From positions 333,596-397,595 of the forward strand of contig KZ111142.1 of NCBI GenBank assembly GCA_002077045.2: a stretch of DNA of 64,000 nucleotides, written 5' to 3'. Shown here in pieces: positions 35,014 to 44,344 of this stretch. The notes beneath the pieces were generated by a model that had not been told where the DNA came from, made no database searches, and was given only the letters and a program-made list of their open reading frames with translations. Position numbers and translations under genes: made by a program. Source of the DNA: Rachicladosporium sp. CCFEE 5018. Taxonomy: Eukaryota > Ascomycota > Dothideomycetes > Cladosporiales > Cladosporiaceae. Within the stretch, counting starts at the first letter, position 1; every line of letters begins with the position of its first letter.

Positions 35014-35965
35014 ATGTCGAGTCTACCGCCTTGCTTCTTCCTGCAGCTATCGCCAGAGCTTCGTGAGTCCTTCTTCAAGGATTCGAATCATCAGGCGTGC
35101 GTCTTTCCAACTCAGCATAGGTACTTCAATCTACGAGTACGCTTTCCCGACCCATCAATGCTGCTTCATTGTCAGCCGCTCCCTTTGACGTGACACCTGC
35201 TGCGATGCGCCGACGCCTCTAGGTCTCCTTGCTACTAGTCGCCAGATCTACTCGGAAGCACTGCCCCTCCATCTCGATCGTACGACTTTCCGTTTCAGAT
35301 GCAGGGCGCAGCTGTGCAACCCGCACGGCGCCAAGCTTGGCAGACCCAGAGATGTTGCAATGCTGAAGCGTATGAAGTGCGTCGTGGTCAACATGCCGGC
35401 GACTTACAACCCCTCTGCCGACGACGCCGCTTCTGCAGCTATGCGTCTGATGCGGCCAGTGACTACTTCAAGGGTACCTGCCACCTTACTATTCGCATTG
35501 CCAGTGAACACGGCGAGACCAACAATACTCGCGGTCGTCTTCTCGTGTTCACTGCCATTCGCTCGCCTGGTCTCATCACTCTGGTGACACAGAATATGTC
35601 ATACTCGGAGCACGCGAGCATAGATGTGTACAAGCCTCTTACGGGCTTCCATGAGCTGACTGCACTGCTTGAGGAGTAAGTGATTTCGGTATTCTTTGGC
35701 ATGTATGGCTGGTGGCATGCATACTAATGCAATGTAGTATAACGAGAATCCACGCAAACATGGCTTCGCATCGCTTGACGACGTCTTTGGAGAAGACGAC
35801 CGCAGCGATGCTTGGAGCATGGGGAGCTATCACAACCGTTGGAGGCCCGACACCTTTCTGGACTGTTCGAATAACTCTTCCTGCGAATGCAAGCGTTGTC
35901 GCGTCTCCGATCCCGCAGACGAGCGTGAGGACAACTTGCACACGGGGGACATGTCTGTCAATTAA
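35014..35965 (+). pseudogene. F-box-like family member with at least three lesions
   Basis: From the ATG at 35014 the frame reads MSSLPPCFFLQLSPEL, then a 58-nt intron (35063-35120) and SIYEYAFPTHQCCFIV. A TGA at 35186-35188 interrupts the block that reads LRRDTCCD in the paralog at 20745-21674. The CGA-to-TGA type of change there is a C-to-T transition. After QIYSEALPLHLDRTTFRFRC the frame is lost near 35440 and continues in another frame to HELTALLE. After a second intron (about 35677-35739) it is again out of frame before NPRKHGF and DCSNNSSCECKRC, which align with the paralog's last exon. Three independent lesions argue for a genuine pseudogene. The shared Cys pattern DC-x-NNS-x-C-x-C ties the two copies together. 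Confidence 0.7.
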
Positions 35966-36245
35966 ACGCCACAGTATGCGAGCGAGGAGGAGGAATCACT
36001 TAGCGGAGGCTACTATGATCCAGGAGTCAACCGGCACGGGCATGGAGGTTACTGGCATGATGGTGAGGGTTGAGCGTAGCACTATGTGGACCGTATGATC
36101 TCTAGTCCCACCCAGAAAGATGCGCATAGCTAATCGTGAACGCAATTGAGGCAGGGCGCACAACGCGAGTACGGACAGAAGTGCAGCGCTAATCACCAAG
36201 CGTTTGACTCCGGGATTAGAAGAACTGTTATTGAGTCATACATCA

Positions 36246-36859
36246 TCAGTCAACCAAGCCCAACCCTCTCAACCTCTTCAACTCCGCCTCCCGCTTCACC
36301 ACAGCCTTTGCTGACGTCTCCAACCCCACAAGCCCTCTATAAACCATCCACCCTTCCCCCCTCGGCCCTCGCTTCCGATCCCACTCCACATGATTCTCAA
36401 ACTCCAAATTGTTAATATCCAGATTCGCATGCATCGTATGCGCTTGCTCGAGCGGCAGTCGTGTGATCTTGAACTTGTCCAAGTAAGCTCCCGATGCAAA
36501 ATCGTAGAAGCGCTGATACAGCACGATCTCGTCCTTGGCCAGCGCCTCGGAGTCTAGTACGAGGAAGAGCGAGGTGTTGATCCGAGCGTTGTAGCGCGCG
36601 ATTAAGCGGTGCGTGTCTAGCATGTAGGCCTCTATGTCTGCCAGCGAGGCGTTGACCCACGCGTTGTCGAAGTCTCTAGGAGAGGGACTAGAGTCGGTGC
36701 GAGGTACCCAGCTGCGGGTTCGAGTTCGTAGGCATTTCGCGTTGTGATGATCGTTTGGACAAAGGCACCGTCGCCGTATTCCCAGTCGCGGAGGAAGGTC
36801 AGAGCGCGATTTAGAGCTTTGAGATCTGTGGGAGCTGTTACGAAGACCAGGCCGGTCAT
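36246..36859 (-). pseudogene. Acidic-protein family copy a, one frame break
   Basis: The start reads MTGLVFVTAP, then LNRALTFLRDWEYGDG, TTRNAYELE and APTLVPLL. At about 36676 one base is missing; the related continuation NAWVNASLADIEAYMLDTHR runs in another frame to LRGLGLVD and the stop at 36246. In the intact paralog the junction reads PTLVPLPQNFENAWTNA, so loss of one C in a CCC run would explain the break. The rest keeps the family landmarks LFLVLDSEALAKDE, LPLEQAHTMHANLDINNLEF and GEGWMVYRGL. This copy lacks the acidic loop of copies c and d. It could be functional if the base is a consensus error. Confidence 0.7.
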
Positions 36860-37241
36860 GTTGGGTGGGTGAAGTCGACTCGAAGTGTTATGGGCAGGCG
36901 CAGGTGCCGAGATCGAGGCGCGGGTGCTGCGTGAGATAGATACACGTGAGCCCAGAAGCTCACGCATCAAAATTATCACTATGGCCTCGCAGCCTGTCGG
37001 CACGCGAAGTGCGCTTGATTGGCGTTGCTGCCTACAATACCTCCTTGGCTAGCCACGGACGCGGGAGAATCTCGTGGCGGACAGTGGAGAACCGTTCGCC
37101 ACACCTCAGACGTCTGATAGGGCATCACAGCTCTACGATGCGTGTGCGTGTTACGCCGGCAAAATTCCACTGCGTGAAACATGCCCATGACCTGACGTTG
37201 ATGTAAAAGCTCACTACGCTCATTAGTGAACGGTCAATTCG

Positions 37242-37852
37242 TCAATCTACAAGCCCCAAAGCCCTTAACCTCTCCATCTCCGCCTCCCGTGCTTTCAAGC
37301 CCTCCTCGAACAGGTCCGGGCCCCCCACACCAGCATACACCCACCAGCCATCCTCATCAGCCCCCTCATCCCCATCAGCAAAGTCCTCGAAATCCATGTT
37401 AGCCACATCCAGATTCACGAACATCGTATGCGCTTCTTCGATAGGCACGCGCACTCGCTTGAACTTTTCCTCTCCTAGTCGTGCAACTCTAGACTATATT
37501 CGCGCGTACAGAGCACGACTTCATCCGCTTCTAACCCTTCATCGTCTATCACCAAGAACAGCGTCGTGCGCACCCTGAACCTACTTTCGGGTAAACAGCG
37601 ATGTACGTCTCACATGTACGCCTCTATATCGTCTAGTGACGCGGCCGTCCAGGCGTTTTCGTGAGGATCAGGGAGCGGGACTTCGGTGGGCGCGAGGGGA
37701 TTTTTCGTGGTTTCGAGCTCGTAGGCGTTGCGTGTTGTTACTACGCAGAAATCGGGCTCGCCTTCGTTGTAATCCCAGTCGCGGAGGAGGGTGAGGGCAC
37801 GATTAAGGGGTTTGAGGCGAGGTGAGGCGGTGATGAAAATGAGGCCGGCCAT
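37242..37852 (-). pseudogene. Acidic-protein family copy b, stop codon and frame break
   Basis: The start reads MAGLIFITASPRLKPLNRAL, then LLRDWDYNEGEP, TTRNAYELE and ENAWTAASLDDIEAYM. A TGA follows at the place where the other copies have Leu-Asp or Leu-Glu. The same frame goes on with TTLFLVIDDEGLEADEVVL and meets a TAG near 37487. Close by, the related sequence KFKRVRVPIEEAHTMFVNLD resumes in another frame and runs to LRALGLVD. Two lesions mark it as a pseudogene as given. The retained domain pattern shows that it decayed recently. Confidence 0.75.
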
Positions 37853-38234
37853 TTTTCTGAAGGAGCTCGAGTTTGGTCGAATGGGTGTGTTGGATTGCAA
37901 GACGGTGGGATATGGTGGACTCGTTTTGGGTGGAATTCTACTTACTCACCGGTCTCTAGCAAAGTCGCTAATGCAGTTTGATGCCCTGTTGAAGATGGCC
38001 GCCTGCTTGATATGAGTCTCATTGGGGGCTGAACGTGCTGCTGCCTACCGTGCACAATCATTGTCTGGAAGGGCGCGGCTGGATTCGACTCAGACAGCTC
38101 GCATACGTTGGCAATTTGACTCTGGAGGGGTGATGTTGAGACTTGGACGAGGGACCAGTGCCTCGACTGGGCATGAAGTTACTTTCACGATACGCTCACT
38201 GAAATTTCGTCCATCACACGAGAAACGGCAAAAC

Positions 38235-38852
38235 TCAGTCCACAAGGCCCTCCCCTCTCAACCTCTCGATCTCCCGCTCCAGCTCCTCCCTCTCCTTCTC
38301 AGGCAGATCGTCCCCAAAATCAACGTACTCGAACCATCCCTCCGCATCTCCCTCCTGCCAGTCCGTGAAGTCCCGAAAATCCATATTCGCCAGATCCAAA
38401 TTGACAAACATGGAGTGTACTTTCTCCCAAGGTAGTCTTACCTTATCGAGTTTGTCGGTCAGAACAATATCGTCTTCATCGTCTACATCATCGTCCACGT
38501 GTCGCTCTAGCAGGACCACCGTGCCATTTCGAAGGCCCTCCTCATCGATGACGATGAACTGCGCTGTTGGTGTGCCAGCGTTGGTCGTTTCACCGAGTCC
38601 GCGGGTGATTTCTAGCATGTAAGACTCCAGGTTGGGGATGGTCGCGTTGGTCCAGGCGTTCTCGAAGTTCTGCGGCAAGGGAACGAGAGTGGGTGGTAAT
38701 GGGTCGGCTTCGACTTCGTAGGCATTGCGACTTCTGACTAAGTGGAAGTTGGAGCTACCGGAGTCGAACTGCCAGTCGCGGAGCGTTGTGAGGGCGAGAT
38801 GCAGGCGTTTGTGGTCCAGGAGAGCGGCGGTGAGGAACAGGAGGCCGGTCAT
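38235..38852 (-). CDS. Acidic-protein family copy c, intact (DUF6924-like pattern)
   Basis: A single frame of 205 aa. Landmarks shared by the four copies: a hydrophobic start MTGLLFLTAAL, an amphipathic stretch RLHLALTTLRDWQF, RSRNAYEVE, PTLVPLPQNFENAWTNA, a strand FIVIDEEGL, an acidic loop (DDDVDDEDD), then LPWEKVHSMFVNLDLANMDF and a C-terminal charged helix ending RLRGEGLVD. The block FENAW...VID...VNLDLANMDF resembles the DUF6924 layout (D-F-x-x-x-x-AW, VVD, NNLSLANMDFEEF) as I remember it. That is a pattern match, not a search result. There is no signal peptide or catalytic motif; net charge is strongly negative. It is divergent from XDH with a 681-bp shared upstream region. Confidence 0.75.
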   Translation of the reverse strand: MTGLLFLTAALLDHKRLHLALTTLRDWQFDSGSSNFHLVRSRNAYEVEADPLPPTLVPLPQNFENAWTNATIPNLESYMLEITRGLGETTNAGTPTAQFIVIDEEGLRNGTVVLLERHVDDDVDDEDDIVLTDKLDKVRLPWEKVHSMFVNLDLANMDFRDFTDWQEGDAEGWFEYVDFGDDLPEKEREELEREIERLRGEGLVD

Positions 38853-39533
38853 GTTGAGACGTCGTTGTGCTCGAAAGGTAGGGCCCTCGATCGAGAGGAT
38901 GGAATGGAAGAATGAAGATGGAAGAAGACTTATTGCTCGTTACCTGAATAGCATTCATCGCGACTTCGATGGACTGTTGTACGTGCGGACTGTTGACTTT
39001 GCAGCTAGTGATCCTCTGTCTATTGGTGGCGAGGACCATTGGTGCGGAAAGGCATTGCTGCCTATCCTGCGAGGCTACTTCAACGAAGCTCACTCCACTT
39101 CGTAGATACAAGCCTCTGCGCAATGCATCTTGCAACAACTCATCATACAAGCGTGTTTTGTTCATGTGAGAAAAAGAGGTGTTACTCTTATGCCATCGAT
39201 CGGAGGTCAGCGAGGATGCCAAGGCGGCCAGTGATTGCTTCTTTGACACAGATCGATTCCGCCCCGCTGTCCCACACTTCACGCCTTCGGTCAGATGCGC
39301 TGCAAGATAAGGACGATGCAATGCCCACTCAGGCATTGCGAAGGTAGGTATTGCTTTCTTTCCTTTCATCTCTCATAATAACGTCAATTTCGACATCGCC
39401 AAATTGACAGTTGCATTCCTTGGGGTGAAGCCACTGACTGCACCGAGAGGAGCATCACCGAGTGCAGAGCCACTGCGTTTTGGTGCTATTATAGCCCAAT
39501 CGATTGTACGCGACCCCAACAACTTCGCGGACA
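38853..39533. other. Divergent promoter region, acidic protein c and XDH
   Basis: 681 bp between two outward-facing starts. It holds one AGATAA box (listed separately) and TATC near 39062. Short open frames on both strands are not supported. Confidence 0.5.
39305..39310 (+). promoter_or_regulatory. Possible GATA-factor site upstream of XDH
   Basis: AGATAA fits the HGATAR consensus of AreA-type nitrogen regulators and lies 224 bp before the XDH start. In Aspergillus nidulans purine catabolic genes answer to AreA and to UaY. I did not find the UaY consensus TCGG-N6-CCGA. A single hexamer is weak evidence. Confidence 0.25.
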
Positions 39534-42500
39534 ATGGCACCCGGTCTGCTTGTGTCCGAGCCGGCGGTCGACCTTTCCCAGACCCGCTCCCTCGGCGCCA
39601 TCACTGAAGAGTGGCACGACACCATCGTCTTCTACCTGAACGGCACGAAGGTCTCGCTCGACACCGCAGACCCAGAGATCACCCTCCTTGAGTATCTCCG
39701 AGGTATCGGCCTAACAGGTACCAAGCTTGGCTGCGCGGAAGGTGGCTGCGGCGCGTGTACAGTGGTAGTATCGCAGTACAATCCGACCACGAAGAAAATC
39801 TACCATGCAAGTACGAACGCATGCCTGGCACCGCTGGTCAGTGTGGATGGAAAGCATGTTATTACGGTCGAGGGCATCGGGAAGGTGGACAAGCCACATC
39901 CAGTGCAGGAGAGGATCGCCAAGGGAAACGGCAGTCAGTGTGGATTCTGCACTCCTGGCATAGTGATGAGCGCGTATGCGCTGTTGCGGAATCACGACAA
40001 CCCCAGCGAGCAAGAAGTCGAGGAGGCGTTCGACGGGAACTTGTGTCGGTGTACCGGGTACAGACCCATACTGGATGCAGCGCAAACGTTCAGCGCCAAG
40101 CGGAGTTGCGGTATGAGCACGGCGAACGGTGGAAAAGGGTGCTGTATGGAGAACGGAGGCAGTAATGGGTGTGGCGGCAAAAAGGTTGAGGGAGACGACC
40201 AGCCGATCAAGAGATTCACACCGCCAGGTTTCATCGAGTACAACAAGGACACCGAGCTGATCTTCCCGCCTGCGCTGAAGAAGCATGACTTCCGACCACT
40301 TGCGTTCGGCAATAAGCGAAAGCGATGGTTCAGACCGACACGACTTGATCAGCTACTGGAGCTGAAGTCTGCATATCCTAGTGCAAAGCTGATTGGCGGC
40401 AGCACGGAGACGCAGATCGAGGTCAAGTTCAAGGCCATGAACTACACCCACTCCGTATACATGGGTGATATCGTGGAGCTGCGGCAGTACGAGTTCAAAG
40501 ATGATCACCTGGAGGTTGGTGCGAACATCACACTCACTGATCTTGAGGATCTGTCAAAGCAGGCTGTGGAGAGGTACGGAGCCCACGCTGGCCAGCCGTT
40601 CCAGGCTATCTACCACCAGCTGCGCTACTTCGCCGGTAGACAGATACGGAATGTTGGCACGCCTGCCGGTAATCTCGCCACTGCGTCGCCGATCTCAGAT
40701 CTGAACCCTGTGCTTGTTGCACTCAACGCGACACTCATCGCGATGAGCGTACACGAGACGATCGAGATCCCCATGAGCGAGTTCTTCCAGGGCTATCGCG
40801 TCACAGCACTCCCTCCCGATGCCATCATTGCGGCGATCAGGATCCCAGTATTTGGCAAGGGCGAGTACATGCGTGCTTACAAGCAAGCAAAGCGCAAGGA
40901 CGACGATATTGCAATCGTCAACTCCGCCCTACGTGTCAAGCTCTCAGACGATGATGTAGTCGAGGACTGCTCGCTGGTCTACGGAGGCATGGCGCCGATC
41001 ACCACTGCAGCCAAGAAAGCCATGGCATGGCTCAAAGGCAAGACCTTTACTGATCCGAAGACTCTCGAGGGCGTCATGTCAGAGCTGGAACAAGATTTTG
41101 ACCTCCGCTTCGGCGTGCCAGGTGGTATGGCAACTTACCGCAAGACTCTCGCGTTGGGCTTCTTCTACCGCTTCTACCATGAGATCCTCTCTACGCTCCC
41201 GTGTGCTCAGAAGCAGGAGATCGATCAGGACTGTATCGAGGAGATTGAGCGCGAGATCAGTGAGGGCACTAAGGATCACACTGTCGGTGAGGCGTACGAG
41301 CAGAAGATTCTTGGCAAGGAGCGACCGCATGTAGCGGCTATGAAGCAATGCACAGGTGAAGCACAGTACACCGACGACATTCCGCTGCAGAAGAATGAGC
41401 TCTACGGCTGCCTGGTGCTTTCTCAGAGAGCACACGCGAAGATTGTCTCTGTCGACTCAGCGCCTGCCCTGGATCTTCCCGGCGTAGCAGCCTACGTCGA
41501 CCACAATGATCTGCCTAACAAGGAGGCGAATTGGTGGGGCGCGCCAGTCTGTGACGAGACCTTCTTCGCCGTAGACGAAGTCTTCACACATGGTCAGCCT
41601 ATCGGTGTGGTCCTCGGCACTTCCGCAAAGGTAGCCGAAGCCGGCGCCCGCGCGGTGAAGGTCGTGTACGAGGATCTGCCAGCTATCTTCACGATCGAAG
41701 AAGCGATCGAGAAGGAGAGTTACTTCGATCACTACCGCTTCATCAACAACGGCGATGTCGACAAGGCTTTCGCCGAAGCGGACCACGTCTTCGCTGGTGT
41801 GGCGCGGATGGGAGGGCAGGAGCATTTCTACCTCGAGACCAACGCTGCGGTTGCAATCCCGAAGCCCGAGGACGGCGAGATGGAGATCTGGTCCTCGACG
41901 CAGAACCCGAGTGAGACGCAAGCGTATGTTGCGCAGGTCACTGGTGTAGCGGCGAACAAGATCGTGTCAAAGGTGAAGAGACTTGGTGGTGGGTTTGGTG
42001 GTAAGGAGACGAGGAGTATTCAGCTAGCGGCTATCTGTGCTATCGCGGCGAAGAAAGTGCAGAGACCTGTGAGGTGTATGCTGAATCGCGATGAAGACAT
42101 CTTGACAAGTGGTCAGCGACATCCGTTCTTGGCAAGGTGGAAGGTGGCGGTGAACAAGGACGGGATGCTGCAAGCGCTTGATGCTGATGTCTTCAACAAC
42201 GGAGGCTGGAGTCAAGATTTGTCTGGCGCTGTTGTGGACCGCGCACTAAGCCACATCGATGGCTGCTACAAGATCCCGAACGTCTTCGTCCGCGGCCGCA
42301 TAGCGAAGACCAACACCGTCAGCAACACGGCTTTCCGAGGTTTCGGTGGACCGCAAGGGATGTTCATCGCAGAGACGTATATGGAAGAGATCGCCGACCA
42401 CCTCAAAATGCCCGTCGAGGAATTGCGACAGAAGAACATGTACAAGACAAATGAGCCAACGCACTTCAAGCAAGAGCTCAAGGACTGGTACGTCCCGTTG

Positions 42501-43604
42501 ATGTACAAGCAAGTCCTTGAAGAAAGCAAGTACGCCCAACGCCGAGCGGAGATCGAGACCTTCAACAAGGAGCACAAGTGGAAGAAGCGCGGCATCTCCA
42601 TCATCCCTACGAAATTCGGCATCTCCTTCACAGCCCTCTTTCTCAACCAAGCCGGCGCGCTAGTGCACATCTACCACGACGGCTCTGTGCTGGTAGCCCA
42701 TGGCGGCACTGAAATGGGTCAAGGTCTGCACACTAAGATGACCATGATCGCCGCCGAAGCGCTGAGCGTGCCGCAGGAGAACGTCTATATTTCCGAGACG
42801 GCCACGAATACAGTGGCCAACACGTCCTCGACCGCCGCGTCCGCTTCCTCGGATTTGAACGGCTACGCGATTTGGAACGCTTGTGAGCAGTTGAACGAGC
42901 GGCTGGCGCCTTTCCGCGAGAAGTTAGGCAAAGAGGCGACGATGAAGCAATTAGCGCACGCGGCGTACTTCGATCGCGTCAATCTGTCCGCGAACGGGTT
43001 CTACAAGACGCCCGACATCGGGTATGTCTGGGGTCCTAACACCGGGCAGATGTTCTTCTACTTCACGCAGGGTGTTGCGGCGGCAGAAGTCGAGATCGAC
43101 TGTCTGACTGGCGACTGGACGACAAGGAGAGCGGACATCAAGATGGATGTTGGACGGTCGATCAATCCTGCGATCGACTACGGACAGATTGAGGGCGCTT
43201 TTGTGCAAGGTCTCGGACTCTTCACGATGGAAGAAAGTCTCTGGCATCGCGCCTCAGGCTCGATCTTCACCCGCGGCCCAGGCGCGTACAAAATCCCTGG
43301 CTTCCGCGACATACCCCAAGAATTCAACGTCAGTCTACTGAAAGACGTCAATTGGGAGAACCTGCGGACCATCCAGCGGAGTCGTGGCGTTGGCGAGCCG
43401 CCGCTGTTCTTGGGGAGCTGTGTCTTCTTCGCTATTCGCGATGCGCTTAAGGCCGCTAGGAAGGAGTGGGGTGTTGAGGATTTGCTGAGTCTGAGGAGTC
43501 CGGCTACGGTTGAGAGAATCAGGAATTCGGTCGAGGATCCGATTTTGAAGAGGGCGGAGGTTAAGGCAAGGGAGGGGGAGAAGAGCTTTTTTGTTAGTAT
43601 TTAG
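39534..43604 (+). CDS. XDH: Xanthine dehydrogenase (purine hydroxylase I)
   Basis: An intronless frame of 1356 aa from the ATG at 39534 (MAPGLLVSEP); the frame is open ten codons upstream without an ATG. It oxidises hypoxanthine to xanthine and xanthine to urate, passing electrons via two iron-sulfur centres and FAD to NAD. The plant-type [2Fe-2S] Cys lie in GCAEGGCGAC (67-75) plus Cys97, and the second cluster in CGFC (136-139) and CRC (171-173). The FAD domain (about 270-450) has GGSTETQIEVKF and RNVGTPAGNLATASPISDL. The molybdopterin domain has GGQEHFYLET, GGGFGGKE, TAFRGFGGPQG, GTEMGQGLHTK and GVGEPP. The substrate Glu of GGQEHF, the Arg of AFRGFGG and the catalytic Glu (about 1288) are all present, which favours xanthine dehydrogenase over aldehyde oxidase. 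From 42829 onward the DNA is part of the 5068-bp duplication. Confidence 0.97.
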   Translation: MAPGLLVSEPAVDLSQTRSLGAITEEWHDTIVFYLNGTKVSLDTADPEITLLEYLRGIGLTGTKLGCAEGGCGACTVVVSQYNPTTKKIYHASTNACLAPLVSVDGKHVITVEGIGKVDKPHPVQERIAKGNGSQCGFCTPGIVMSAYALLRNHDNPSEQEVEEAFDGNLCRCTGYRPILDAAQTFSAKRSCGMSTANGGKGCCMENGGSNGCGGKKVEGDDQPIKRFTPPGFIEYNKDTELIFPPALKKHDFRPLAFGNKRKRWFRPTRLDQLLELKSAYPSAKLIGGSTETQIEVKFKAMNYTHSVYMGDIVELRQYEFKDDHLEVGANITLTDLEDLSKQAVERYGAHAGQPFQAIYHQLRYFAGRQIRNVGTPAGNLATASPISDLNPVLVALNATLIAMSVHETIEIPMSEFFQGYRVTALPPDAIIAAIRIPVFGKGEYMRAYKQAKRKDDDIAIVNSALRVKLSDDDVVEDCSLVYGGMAPITTAAKKAMAWLKGKTFTDPKTLEGVMSELEQDFDLRFGVPGGMATYRKTLALGFFYRFYHEILSTLPCAQKQEIDQDCIEEIEREISEGTKDHTVGEAYEQKILGKERPHVAAMKQCTGEAQYTDDIPLQKNELYGCLVLSQRAHAKIVSVDSAPALDLPGVAAYVDHNDLPNKEANWWGAPVCDETFFAVDEVFTHGQPIGVVLGTSAKVAEAGARAVKVVYEDLPAIFTIEEAIEKESYFDHYRFINNGDVDKAFAEADHVFAGVARMGGQEHFYLETNAAVAIPKPEDGEMEIWSSTQNPSETQAYVAQVTGVAANKIVSKVKRLGGGFGGKETRSIQLAAICAIAAKKVQRPVRCMLNRDEDILTSGQRHPFLARWKVAVNKDGMLQALDADVFNNGGWSQDLSGAVVDRALSHIDGCYKIPNVFVRGRIAKTNTVSNTAFRGFGGPQGMFIAETYMEEIADHLKMPVEELRQKNMYKTNEPTHFKQELKDWYVPLMYKQVLEESKYAQRRAEIETFNKEHKWKKRGISIIPTKFGISFTALFLNQAGALVHIYHDGSVLVAHGGTEMGQGLHTKMTMIAAEALSVPQENVYISETATNTVANTSSTAASASSDLNGYAIWNACEQLNERLAPFREKLGKEATMKQLAHAAYFDRVNLSANGFYKTPDIGYVWGPNTGQMFFYFTQGVAAAEVEIDCLTGDWTTRRADIKMDVGRSINPAIDYGQIEGAFVQGLGLFTMEESLWHRASGSIFTRGPGAYKIPGFRDIPQEFNVSLLKDVNWENLRTIQRSRGVGEPPLFLGSCVFFAIRDALKAARKEWGVEDLLSLRSPATVERIRNSVEDPILKRAEVKAREGEKSFFVSI

Positions 43605-44344
43605 GATTGGCAAGCGAGGCTGATTTATGACATTGTATGTTCTTGTTCCATGTCGCCCTCGCATCATCTGCTTTCGAGGATGGCATGCGTTGTGACACCG
43701 CGGCACATATAGCGTCTCCTGTCTGGCATATGTTACTACCCATAGGCATTCATCGGGGAAAAGGCAGATGGGACATGTCACATTGATCTGCAGTGCAACA
43801 TCGCTCTGCTGGAATAGACACTGTCAGGAAATTAGGTTTGACCTGCAGAACAAGGTTTGATCTGCACCAGGCTTGACCGTAGGTGCAAATTATGTAAGTT
43901 CTATCACAAGATATTGAGTCACTATTTCGCCCTTGTTGCAGTGTCCCTCTATCGAACGTTCTGTAGCGACGACCAAACTCACTGACTACGCTCGCTGTTC
44001 CTCACCTATGGCACCTCCAAAAGTGCATCAACGAAGGTCGTTCGCATCTGGTCGCGGCGTGCTCCAGACGGAACCCTACACAAGCCACAATCCTCTCCAG
44101 CTCCGAGCCAGGTGGTGGCTTCTGGCCAGGCTTAATTCATGAACATTGCCACACCCTGCTCCTTGGAGTGTCGCATAATTTATGTTGGGTCGACCGTCCA
44201 GCCAAGCGCCACTGGTCGTCGAGGGTTTCTTGACCCCGGTAATGCAAGCCATGGTCTTTCATGGCAAACTACTACTAAAGCAAAGTACTGTAGTCGTTTC
44301 GCTCTGTTGCCTTTGTCATTTTTCTTCCGTGGCCGCTCGCAGTC
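43605..44344. other. Intergenic, XDH 3' end to Thr-rich gene
   Basis: This is the right copy of 777-1516; it holds nothing I can support beyond 3' UTR and promoter. Confidence 0.6.

Larger units (their letters stand above)
36246..38852 (-). repeat. Tandem array of three paralogous acidic-protein genes, ~1-kb period
   Basis: Three minus-strand copies start at 36859, 37852 and 38852, spacing 993 and 1000 bp. Each coding unit is about 611-618 bp, and both spacers are 382 bp. All three starts lie in the same local context (GAC/GAG-GGCC-GG-T/C-CAT on the plus strand). The coding parts are clearly related while the spacers look unrelated at a glance. The two left copies are broken and the right one is intact. 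A fourth copy is at 48832-49449. Confidence 0.85.
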
